Shown here piece by piece: positions 1-5,461 of a stretch of DNA of 5,583 bases. Within the stretch, counting starts at the first letter, position 1, and each line of letters opens with the position of its first letter. A model generated the notes under the pieces. The model searched no databases and was not told the origin of the DNA. It worked only from the letters and a program-made list of their open reading frames with translations. This stretch comes from Lachnospiraceae bacterium UBA3785 (GTDB lineage Bacteria; Bacillota; Clostridia; Lachnospirales; Lachnospiraceae): NCBI GenBank assembly GCA_002369495.1, contig DFFD01000107.1, positions 1 to 5,583 of the forward strand. The letters run 5' to 3'. The translations under genes were made by a program, and so were the position numbers.

Positions 1-45
1 GCGGAAGCCCGGTCTTTCTTACTGCAGCTGTTCAGCACTTCATTT

Positions 46-77
46 ACGGCCGCTCTGCGGCCGTTTCAAAACTTTTT
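46..77 (+). terminator. Probable terminator of the unit upstream of the window
   Basis: A perfect 8-bp GC-rich inverted repeat (46-53 with 57-64, loop TCT) is followed by TTT and, after a short A-rich break, TTTTT at 73-77. The T tract is interrupted, so termination may be weak. No stop codon occurs in any forward frame in bases 1-45, so the upstream gene, if on this strand, ended before the window. Bases 1-45 hold nothing else I can name. Confidence 0.5.
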
Positions 78-88
78 AAAAATAAGAC

Positions 89-117
89 TTGCACAAAATG
101 TCCGGCGGTGATATACT
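89..117 (+). promoter_or_regulatory. Sigma-A-type promoter of tRNA-Val
   Basis: The -35 box TTGCAC (89-94) and -10 box TATACT (112-117) are separated by exactly 17 bp, and the -10 is preceded by TGA, giving an extended -10. Transcription should start near 124, only one or two bases before the mature tRNA 5' end, so the precursor would have almost no leader. Confidence 0.8.
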
Positions 118-124
118 TCCTTTT

Positions 125-196
125 GGACGATTAGCTCAATGGGAGAGCACTCGCTTCACGTGTGAGGGGTTACAGGTTCGAGCCCTGCATCGTCCA
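125..196 (+). tRNA. tRNA-Val (anticodon CAC)
   Basis: A full cloverleaf can be drawn. The acceptor stem pairs 125-131 with 189-195 in 7 perfect pairs. The D stem is GCTC (134-137) with GAGC (145-148), and the D loop carries GGG. The anticodon stem is 150-154 with 162-166, including one G-T pair. The loop is TTCACGT with anticodon CAC at 157-159, reading GTG valine codons. The variable region is 167-171 and the T loop TTCGAGC is 177-183. The outermost T-stem pair is an A-C mismatch (172/188). The discriminator is A196 and the next bases are CTA, so CCA is not encoded and must be added after transcription. Base 37 is G rather than the A usual in valine tRNAs. GTG is probably frequent in this GC-rich genome, which would fit a dedicated CAC isoacceptor. 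Confidence 0.93.
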
Positions 197-200
197 CTAT

Positions 201-233
201 GGCGCCGGTTGCTTTGATCGGCGTCTTTTGTTT
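201..233 (+). terminator. Terminator of the tRNA-Val transcript
   Basis: A 10-bp stem (201-210 with 216-225, three G-T wobbles, 5-base loop GCTTT) is followed by TTTTGTTT at 226-233. It begins four bases after the tRNA, so the transcript would end just past the mature 3' end. Confidence 0.75.
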
Positions 234-238
234 AGAAT
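209..238 (+). promoter_or_regulatory. Candidate rpiB promoter inside the tRNA terminator
   Basis: TTGCTT (209-214) and TAGAAT (233-238) are 18 bp apart and would start transcription near 245. The -35 box lies in the terminator hairpin of the tRNA. A second -10-like TATAAT occurs at 287-292 but has no -35 partner and would leave a leader of under 20 bases. Read-through from the tRNA is another possible source of rpiB mRNA. Confidence 0.35.
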
Positions 239-240
239 CA

Positions 241-279
241 GCACCCCGGACCGCCCGAGGGCAGGCCGCGGAACGGTGC
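241..279 (+). promoter_or_regulatory. GC-rich hairpin in the rpiB leader
   Basis: GCACC (241-245) can pair with GGTGC (275-279), and inside it the GC-rich sequence folds on itself around a tip at 253-262, with a bulge and small internal loops. No T tract follows, so it is not a classical terminator. It could stabilise the 5' end of the rpiB mRNA or simply be intergenic structure. It matches no riboswitch class I recognise. Confidence 0.35.
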
Positions 280-316
280 CGGATATTATAATTAAAGGAA
301 GAGGAGGGCATCTGGC

Positions 317-784
317 ATGAAGATCGGGTTCGCAAGCGATCACGCCGGCATTGAGCTCAAGCTGGCTCTGATGGAGCATCTCGCGGCGCAGGGACACACC
401 TGCACAGATTTCGGCAATTATGATCCGGACGACCGGAATGACGACTATCCGGTCTACGGGCGCAAAGCGGCTGAAGCCGTCATGCGCGGCGAGGTCGACC
501 GCGGCGTCATTATCTGCGGGACCGGCGTCGGCATTTCGCTGGCGGCAAACAAGGTGCCCGGGATCCGGGCGGTCGTCTGCAGCGAGCCCTACAGCGCGAA
601 GATGGCCCGCGCCCACAATAACGCAAACATGCTCGCGCTCGGCGCGCGCGTCATCGGCCGGGAACTGGCGAAGATGATTGCGGACGTGTTCTTCACCACA
701 GAGTTCGAGGGCGGCAGGCATGCCCGCAGAGTTGAGATGATCATGGAAATCGAATCAGATTACCGCAACGCTTCAATCGATTGA
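317..784 (+). CDS. rpiB: Ribose-5-phosphate isomerase B (RpiB/LacAB family)
   Basis: This cytosolic enzyme interconverts ribose 5-phosphate and ribulose 5-phosphate in the non-oxidative pentose phosphate pathway; some relatives act on allose 6-phosphate or galactose 6-phosphate. The 155-residue length is typical. The N-terminal SDHAG motif (residues 7-11) supplies the substrate-binding Asp8 and His9. DYP (43-45) follows. Cys67 in CGTGVGIS matches the catalytic cysteine of the RpiB subgroup, and His100-Asn101 match the ring-opening histidine region. Arg134 and Arg138 in GGRHARRV match the phosphate-binding arginines. LacA/LacB subunits normally depart from this set, so RpiB is preferred. The ATG is set by GAGGAGG at 301-307, nine bases upstream. 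The gene stands alone between the tRNA terminator and its own terminator at 807-846; no other pentose-pathway gene is in view. No residue looks abnormal. Confidence 0.93.
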   Translation: MKIGFASDHAGIELKLALMEHLAAQGHTCTDFGNYDPDDRNDDYPVYGRKAAEAVMRGEVDRGVIICGTGVGISLAANKVPGIRAVVCSEPYSAKMARAHNNANMLALGARVIGRELAKMIADVFFTTEFEGGRHARRVEMIMEIESDYRNASID

Positions 785-806
785 CATTACATAAGGACGA
801 CAAACG

Positions 807-846
807 GAAGGAAGTGTAGCTAATCCGGTTACACTTCCTTCTTTTT
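807..846 (+). terminator. Strong rho-independent terminator of rpiB
   Basis: A perfect 12-bp inverted repeat (807-818 with 830-841, 11-base loop) is followed by TTTTT at 842-846. It lies 22 bases after the rpiB stop codon and separates rpiB from the radical SAM gene. Confidence 0.9.
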
Positions 847-851
847 GGGGA

Positions 852-880
852 TTTACCGCTTTGTCCATCCGCATTATAGT
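852..880 (+). promoter_or_regulatory. Promoter of the radical SAM gene
   Basis: TTTACC (852-857) and TATAGT (875-880) are separated by 17 bp, giving a predicted start near 887 and a leader of about 30 bases. It sits directly after the rpiB terminator, as expected for a separate transcription unit. Confidence 0.6.
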
Positions 881-916
881 TGAGGTGTACAAAGATATTT
901 ATGCAAGGAGGTAGCT

Positions 917-2473
917 ATGGCACAGGTCGTACATGCCGCACAGCGGGCTGCAGTCAGCGTGGCTGTCCGCCAGGCGGTGAAATTCGTTAAAAAAGAAGGC
1001 GCCGACAGAAACGAGCAGATCGGAAAGCTGATCGATCTCGTTGAGAAGGTGATGGGAGATAATTACCCGCCGGAAGGCTACGAGAAAGCCCGGAAGATGT
1101 TTACGGATCCCAATGAGAAATGGGCCCGCTTCGCCGCGCGTACGATCGATGATCTGGATGAGAATGTCCTGGCGACGTCGCTCCTGAATCTCGGCTACGA
1201 AACGTTCATGCTGGGAACCAAAAAGATCCGCGAGAACCGTAAAAAATACGACTGCAGCATCCCCTGGCTGATCCTCTTTGACCCGACATCCGCCTGCAAC
1301 CTGAAATGCACCGGCTGCTGGGCTGCGGAGTACGGCCACAAGCTGAATCTCTCCTACGAGAAGATGTCGGAGATCGTCCGGGAGGGCAAGGAGCTCGGGA
1401 CGCACCTCTATCTGCTGACCGGCGGCGAGCCGATGGTCAGGAAGAAAGACATCCTTCGTCTCGCGGAGGAGCACAACGACTGCATGTACCATATCTTCAC
1501 GAACGGCACCCTGATTGACGAGGCTTTCTGCGCGGAGGCGCAGCGGCTCGGCAACATCGCGTTCGGCATCTCTCTCGAAGGCTTCGAGGAGGTCAATGAC
1601 GGACGGCGCGGCGCCGGCGTCTATGAGAAGGTCATGCACGCCTTCGAACTTCTGAAGAAATACGGCCTCCTCTACGGCGTCTCGATCTGCTACACGAGGG
1701 CCAATATCGCCTCGATCACCTCGGACGAGTTCCTCGACATGATCATCGACAAGGGCTGCCGCTACGCGTGGTATTTCCACTACATGCCGGTCGGCAACGA
1801 CGCGGACGAAGCCCTGCTTCCGACGATGGAGCAGCGTATCTACATGCTGCACCGGATCAGGGAGGTCCGCCGCGACAAGATGCTGTTTGCTTTTGACTTC
1901 CAGAATGACGGCGAGTTCGTCGGCGGCTGCATCGCGGGCGGCCGGAACTATATCCACATCAACTCGAACGGGGATGTGGAGCCGTGCGTGTTCATTCATT
2001 TTTCAAATGCAAACATCAACGAGCAGAGCCTGATTGAGTGCCTGAAGCAGCCGCTCTTTGAGGAGTACCGGAACCGGCAGCCGTTCAACAGGAACCTGCT
2101 CCGGCCGTGCCCGATGCTCGAGAACCCGGAGATCCTTCAGGCGATGGTCAAGCGTGCCGGCGCGCACTCGACCGACCTCACCTCGCCGGAGTCGGCTGCC
2201 CACCTCTGCGCGAAATGCGAGCGCTACGCCGAGGAATGGGGCCCGATCGCGGACCGCATCTGGGCGGAGAAGCCGCATCCGGAGCACAAGTACGAGAACT
2301 TCAAAAACTGGCGGCCGAAGACCGACCCGGCGGACTGGTACTCGAACAAGGACAGCATGACCGATTACGAGTACGAGGATGACCGGCAGATGGCCGAGGA
2401 GATCGCGGCCAGGAAGGCGGCAAAACGCGCTGCGGAAGCGGAAACAGCCGAAAAGAAAGCGGTCGGCGAATAA
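917..2473 (+). CDS. Radical SAM protein with SPASM/twitch-like C-terminal cysteines, function unknown
   Basis: This is a predicted cytosolic [4Fe-4S] enzyme that would cleave S-adenosylmethionine to make a 5'-deoxyadenosyl radical; the substrate is unknown. Residues 1-110 form a charged, probably helical N-terminal region. The radical SAM core starts near 115 and carries CNLKCTGC (Cys127, Cys131, Cys134; the CX3CX2C cluster motif), TGGEP at 168-172 (SAM binding) and SLEG near 219-222. Cys338 to Cys357 fit CX13GX4C, the opening pattern of SPASM/twitch domains, and later cysteines at 398, 431 and 434 (CX2C) could complete one auxiliary Fe-S cluster. The full seven-cysteine SPASM pattern is not present. 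Residues 490-518 are an Ala/Glu/Lys-rich tail. AAGGAGGT at 905-912 fixes the ATG. I recall similar proteins of unassigned role in gut clostridia; HpnH-like and MoaA-like enzymes are distant alternatives. No precursor-peptide gene or partner is adjacent. Confidence 0.9.
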   Translation: MAQVVHAAQRAAVSVAVRQAVKFVKKEGADRNEQIGKLIDLVEKVMGDNYPPEGYEKARKMFTDPNEKWARFAARTIDDLDENVLATSLLNLGYETFMLGTKKIRENRKKYDCSIPWLILFDPTSACNLKCTGCWAAEYGHKLNLSYEKMSEIVREGKELGTHLYLLTGGEPMVRKKDILRLAEEHNDCMYHIFTNGTLIDEAFCAEAQRLGNIAFGISLEGFEEVNDGRRGAGVYEKVMHAFELLKKYGLLYGVSICYTRANIASITSDEFLDMIIDKGCRYAWYFHYMPVGNDADEALLPTMEQRIYMLHRIREVRRDKMLFAFDFQNDGEFVGGCIAGGRNYIHINSNGDVEPCVFIHFSNANINEQSLIECLKQPLFEEYRNRQPFNRNLLRPCPMLENPEILQAMVKRAGAHSTDLTSPESAAHLCAKCERYAEEWGPIADRIWAEKPHPEHKYENFKNWRPKTDPADWYSNKDSMTDYEYEDDRQMAEEIAARKAAKRAAEAETAEKKAVGE

Positions 2474-2490
2474 TGACATACGGTATTCAG

Positions 2491-2525
2491 GCGGCTCTCC
2501 CCTTGCGGGAGGGCCGTTCTATTTG
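2491..2525 (+). terminator. Terminator of the radical SAM gene
   Basis: A 10-bp GC-rich stem (2492-2501 with 2507-2516, one G-T wobble, loop CTTGC) is followed by TTCTATTTG. It lies 18 bases after the stop codon. The T tract is broken by C and A, but the stem is strong. Confidence 0.8.
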
Positions 2526-2556
2526 TAATAAATCCTTAACATTTTTGTCCGACGCC

Positions 2557-2585
2557 TTGATTTTGAATTTTCTCTGTGCTATATT
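2557..2585 (+). promoter_or_regulatory. Promoter of the NlpC/P60 hydrolase gene
   Basis: TTGATT (2557-2562) and TATATT (2580-2585) are 17 bp apart, and TGC immediately before the -10 makes it an extended -10. The predicted start near 2592 gives a leader of about 80 bases. A TGTAAT-N5-CTTAAC element at 2524-2540, centred about 60 bases before the start, partly resembles the WalR direct repeat, but the second half fits poorly. Confidence 0.7.
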
Positions 2586-2639
2586 ACAGAACGTGGGAGA
2601 TTTTTTAAATAATTGTTAAGAAACAGAGGGATTTCAAAA

Positions 2640-2658
2640 CAGGCGGCGCGTCCGCCTG
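2640..2658 (+). promoter_or_regulatory. Leader hairpin just before the hydrolase ribosome binding site
   Basis: CAGGCGG (2640-2646) pairs perfectly with CCGCCTG (2652-2658) around a 5-base loop. GGAGGG, the Shine-Dalgarno sequence, starts at 2661, two bases after the stem. The hairpin could protect the mRNA 5' region or hinder ribosome access. No competing pairing that would make it a switch is obvious. Confidence 0.45.
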
Positions 2659-2672
2659 CCGGAGGGTATTAT

Positions 2673-4202
2673 ATGAAGAAAAAATTTGTCAGCCTGCTTC
2701 TTGCCGCCGTTATGGTGCTCAGCACGGCCGTGCCGGCGCTGGCGGATGAGGAGACCGAGCTTCAGAACAGCATGGCTGAAGCCCAGGCCGAACTTGCCGG
2801 CAAGGAGGCTGAACTGGAGGATCTCCGCATCCAGCAGGAGGAGATCCAGTCGCAGATCTCCGCGGCGAACAGCGATATCGTGGACCTGATGATCCAGATC
2901 GACCAGGCAGGAAAGGATATCGCCGCGACCGAGCAGAGCATCGCCGTCAAAACCGGCGAGATCGAGGAGACGCAGGCAAATCTCGTGGCCGCGGAGGAGA
3001 AGCGCGAGCGCCAGTACGCGGACATGAAGAAGCGGATCCAGTACATTTACGAGAACGGCGGCAGCATCGGATGGGCTTCGCTTCTCTTTACCGCGAAGGA
3101 TTTCACATCGTTCATCAACAAGGCGGAATACGCGAGCGAGATCCACGAGGCAGACCGCACGGCGCTTGCCGCGTATGCGGCGACCGTCAACGAGATCGCC
3201 AATTACAAGAGCGCGCTCGTCAGCCAGAAGGAGGAGCTCGTCGACCAGAAGAACAGCCTGGAGCTCATGAAGTCCTCCCTTGAGGACCAGAAGGCCGAGC
3301 TGGACCGTCAGCTTGCAGTTCTGGAAACGGAAAATGAAAACCACGAAAGCCTGATCGCGGAAGCCAGATCCCAGGCGGCGGCCATCAGCGACCTGATCGA
3401 CCGCCAGAACGCCCGCCTCGCGGAGATTGAGGAGGAGAAGCAGGCGGCGGCAGCCGCGGCGGCGGAAGCGGCGGCAGCTGCACAGGCAGCCCGTGAAGCG
3501 GCGGCGGCAGCCGACGCGGCACAGGCACAAGCACTGGCACAGCAGGCGCAGGCGGCAGCTGAGGAAGCGAGATCCCGCTCGTCGGCGAGCTCGGAGGCGG
3601 CGAGAGCCGCCGAGGAAGCCCTGGCGGCGGCGAGGGATGCGGCGGCATACGCGGACGAGGCGAGAGAGGCTGAGGAGCGTGCGGCGGCGGAGGCCGAGGC
3701 ACAGCGGCGCGCGGCTGAGGAAGCGGCGGCGAGAGCGGCAGCGGAGGCAGCTGCGAGAGAGGCGGCGGAAGAGGAAGCCAGAAATGCAGCCCAGAAGTCC
3801 GCGGCAGCGGCTGCGGCGGCAGCAGCGCCGGCACCCGCGGCATCGAGCGCGAGCGGCGACGCGATCGTGGCCTATGCGGACCAGTTCATCGGCTGCCCGT
3901 ACGTCTGGGGCGGTTCTTCCCTGACGAACGGCTGCGACTGCTCGCATTTTGTGTGGCTTGTCCTGCAGAACTGCGGCGTTTACGGCGGCGGTTACGCAAC
4001 GTCCGGCGGCTGGGCCGGCCTCGGAAGACCGGTAGGCAGCCTCGCGGAGGCCCAGGCGGGCGACGTCATCGTCTACTCCGGCCATGTCGCGATCTATGAC
4101 GGCCACGGCGGCATCGTCGAGGCCAAGGGCGCGGCCTGGGGCATCTGCCATGACCGCTCGGCGTCCTACAAGCCGATCGTCGCCATCCGGCGCTTTATCT
4201 GA
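2673..4202 (+). CDS. Secreted PcsB/CwlO-like coiled-coil NlpC/P60 peptidoglycan hydrolase
   Basis: A predicted exported peptidoglycan endopeptidase of 509 residues, acting on peptide stems during growth or division. Residues 1-24 are a signal peptide (KKK, hydrophobic core, cleavage after ALA). Residues 25-255 are a long coiled coil; the segment near 124-158, with YIYENGG and SFINKAEY, resembles the non-coiled insertion of PcsB/CwlO proteins, which FtsEX controls in other species. Residues 258-390 are about 58% alanine, with Glu, Arg and Gln, probably a rigid helix or wall-spanning linker. Residues 396-509 are NlpC/P60: YVWGG, nucleophile Cys423 in CDCSHF, and His471 in GHVAIY. The third catalytic position, 12 residues after the histidine as in E. 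coli Spr, is Glu483 rather than the usual His/Asn/Gln, and the usual DCSG is DCSH. The ATG at 2673 follows GGAGGG by six bases and precedes the signal peptide; an in-frame TTG at 2613 is rejected. The neighbouring deacetylase also targets the wall. Confidence 0.9.
   Translation: MKKKFVSLLLAAVMVLSTAVPALADEETELQNSMAEAQAELAGKEAELEDLRIQQEEIQSQISAANSDIVDLMIQIDQAGKDIAATEQSIAVKTGEIEETQANLVAAEEKRERQYADMKKRIQYIYENGGSIGWASLLFTAKDFTSFINKAEYASEIHEADRTALAAYAATVNEIANYKSALVSQKEELVDQKNSLELMKSSLEDQKAELDRQLAVLETENENHESLIAEARSQAAAISDLIDRQNARLAEIEEEKQAAAAAAAEAAAAAQAAREAAAAADAAQAQALAQQAQAAAEEARSRSSASSEAARAAEEALAAARDAAAYADEAREAEERAAAEAEAQRRAAEEAAARAAAEAAAREAAEEEARNAAQKSAAAAAAAAAPAPAASSASGDAIVAYADQFIGCPYVWGGSSLTNGCDCSHFVWLVLQNCGVYGGGYATSGGWAGLGRPVGSLAEAQAGDVIVYSGHVAIYDGHGGIVEAKGAAWGICHDRSASYKPIVAIRRFI
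3438..3842 (+). repeat. Low-complexity GCG/GCA-rich tract encoding the alanine linker
   Basis: This stretch encodes residues 256-390 of the hydrolase: 77 of the 133 residues at 258-390 are alanine. Runs of GCGGCGGCA-like codons alternate with GAG, CGC and CAG codons. The repeats are imperfect, mixing GCG, GCA, GCT and GCC, so it is a degenerate rather than tandem array. Such tracts can change length by slippage or recombination. The reading frame stays open throughout. Confidence 0.75.
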
Positions 4203-4211
4203 GAATTCTTC

Positions 4212-4240
4212 TTGCACACAAATGCAAATAAGGGTATGAT
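4212..4240 (+). promoter_or_regulatory. Promoter of the polysaccharide deacetylase gene
   Basis: TTGCAC (4212-4217) and TATGAT (4235-4240) are separated by 17 bp. The predicted start near 4247 falls inside the left arm of the hairpin at 4241-4267. The -35 hexamer is the same as that of the tRNA promoter. It begins only 10 bases after the hydrolase stop codon. Confidence 0.7.
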
Positions 4241-4274
4241 AGTAAACGGGCGAAAAGCCCGTTTACTTTGTTCT
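4241..4274 (+). terminator. Terminator of the hydrolase gene, overlapping the next transcription start
   Basis: A perfect 11-bp inverted repeat (4241-4251 with 4257-4267, loop GAAAA) is followed by TTGTTCT. Read-through RNA from the hydrolase would contain the whole hairpin, whereas RNA started near 4247 would lack half of the left arm. The T tract is short and interrupted, so an operator role for the palindrome is an alternative. Confidence 0.65.
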
Positions 4275-4286
4275 GAGGAGAATACT

Positions 4287-5369
4287 ATGACCAGAAAACA
4301 GCTTTTTGAACTGAGACGGAAACGCAAGGCCAGACAGCGGATCCGCCGTCTGGCTGTCGGTCTTGCGGTTATTGCGGCGCTGGCGGTGGTTGTGACGGTT
4401 TTCATTTTGCGGAGACCGAAAACGTCCGGCGGGACGAGCGAGGCGGCGCCGACGCCGGCTGTCCTCCCCGCGGAGACGCCCGGAGACACCGCGATCCGCA
4501 TGACGATCCCCAACTCTGTGAAGGGAGACGTCGGCTGGAACGTCAATGAGAACGGTTGGTGGTACATGAACGAGGATGAGACACAGTACGTCAGCGGCTG
4601 GAAGACGATCGGCGGGCAGCGGTACTATTTCAGGGACAACGGGTATCTTGCGACCGGCTGGGTCAACACCGGGGAAGCGAAGGATTCCTGGTTCGACATT
4701 GCGGGGATCCTGGATACGACGGCGGTCCAGAAGTACTGCGCGCTGACATTTGACGACGGGCCTTCCCCGTATACGGGATCCGTGCTCGACGCGCTGGAAC
4801 GGTACGACGCGAAGGCGACATTTTTTGCGGTCGGCACGCAGGCGGAAGCCTATCCGTCGGAACTCCTCAGGGAGTACACGGACGGATTTGAGATCGGGAA
4901 CCACACCTACGACAACGCGACGCTCACCGCCATGACCGCGGAGGAGATCGCGGAGGAGATCCGGAAAAATGACGAGACGATCGCCCGGATCGCAAACTTC
5001 ACACCGGGCCTCATGCGGCCGTCGACCGAGTCCGTGAGCGAGACGATTATCGCGGCGGCGGGCAAGCCGGTCGTGATGTGGGACGTCGACACCCATGACT
5101 GGGAGACGCAGAGCGCGGACTCGACCGTCGAGAACACGCTCGCGGGCGTCCGGGACGGCTCGATCATCCGGATCCACGATCTCTACGACGCGTCGGCGCA
5201 GGCTGTCTGGCAGCTGGTGCCGGAGCTCCAGAGCCGCGGCTACAAGCTGGTCACGGTCTCCGAGCTTGCGAGGATCTACGGGTATGAGCCCTCTGCCGGA
5301 AATGCATACTACCATTTTTATCCGGAGGAGTCGCCGAACGAGGAGATCAGGGCGGCTCACGCGGGCTGA
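4287..5369 (+). CDS. Membrane-anchored polysaccharide deacetylase (CE4/NodB) with cell-wall-binding repeats
   Basis: A predicted type II membrane protein of 360 residues with its catalytic domain outside the cell; family members remove N- or O-acetyl groups from peptidoglycan or other polysaccharides. Residues 1-21 are Arg/Lys-rich (cytoplasmic) and 22-41 form one membrane helix, followed by a Pro/Thr/Ala/Gly-rich linker. Residues 83-143 carry choline-binding-like repeats (NGWWY, GWKTIGG, RYYF, NGYLATGWV). The NodB domain is about 148-332. Motif 1 is TFDDGP (154-159; Asp156 catalytic base, Asp157 metal ligand). Motif 2 is HTYDN (206-210), where the second metal-binding histidine is replaced by Asn210. 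Motif 3 reads RPSTE (244-248) instead of RPPYG-like. Motif 4 is WDVDTHDW (265-272) and motif 5 RIHD keeps His297. Activity is therefore uncertain. GAGGAG at 4275-4280 selects this ATG over an upstream in-frame TTG. The gene follows the hydrolase by 84 bases with its own promoter. Confidence 0.9.
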   Translation: MTRKQLFELRRKRKARQRIRRLAVGLAVIAALAVVVTVFILRRPKTSGGTSEAAPTPAVLPAETPGDTAIRMTIPNSVKGDVGWNVNENGWWYMNEDETQYVSGWKTIGGQRYYFRDNGYLATGWVNTGEAKDSWFDIAGILDTTAVQKYCALTFDDGPSPYTGSVLDALERYDAKATFFAVGTQAEAYPSELLREYTDGFEIGNHTYDNATLTAMTAEEIAEEIRKNDETIARIANFTPGLMRPSTESVSETIIAAAGKPVVMWDVDTHDWETQSADSTVENTLAGVRDGSIIRIHDLYDASAQAVWQLVPELQSRGYKLVTVSELARIYGYEPSAGNAYYHFYPEESPNEEIRAAHAG

Positions 5370-5375
5370 AAACTG

Positions 5376-5416
5376 AAAGAGACGGAACTGCCGGCCGGCG
5401 GTTTCGTCTCTTTTTC
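5376..5416 (+). terminator. Strong rho-independent terminator of the deacetylase gene
   Basis: A nearly perfect 17-bp stem (5376-5392 with 5397-5413, two G-T wobbles, loop GGCC) ends in a TTTTT run at 5411-5415. It starts six bases after the stop codon. Confidence 0.92.
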
Positions 5417-5461
5417 ATGATGCGGCGGGCGGTGAACACTCTATTTTGTTGCAGTTGCGCA

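Noticed and set aside
241..279. Riboswitch or attenuator upstream of rpiB
   Set aside because: The hairpin is not followed by a T tract, no alternative pairing is evident, and it matches no riboswitch consensus I know.
899..1999. A 366-codon open frame on the minus strand inside the radical SAM gene
   Set aside because: It is a codon-bias shadow: no recognisable motif, and it lies fully antisense to a gene with clear radical SAM motifs.
2473..2619. A 48-codon plus-strand ORF whose ATG overlaps the radical SAM stop (TAATG), considered as a coupled small peptide or radical SAM substrate
   Set aside because: It runs through the terminator hairpin (2491-2525) and the promoter of the next gene (2557-2585), has no ribosome site of its own and no precursor-like sequence.
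2613..2672. Upstream TTG start adding 20 residues to the hydrolase
   Set aside because: It would place extra residues before the signal peptide, and the GGAGGG site with correct spacing serves the ATG at 2673.
3438..3842. Possible CRISPR or tandem repeat array in the GCG-rich tract
   Set aside because: The repeats have no constant unit or spacers, and the alanine-rich reading frame explains the periodicity.
2634..4217. A 527-codon open frame on the minus strand across the whole hydrolase gene
   Set aside because: It mirrors the GC-rich codon pattern of the plus-strand gene. Its product is low-complexity and Arg/Leu-rich without a domain, while the plus strand has a signal peptide, ribosome site and NlpC/P60 motifs.
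4212..4286. Upstream TTG start adding 25 residues to the deacetylase
   Set aside because: This stretch contains the promoter and the terminator palindrome; GAGGAG with six-base spacing serves the ATG at 4287.
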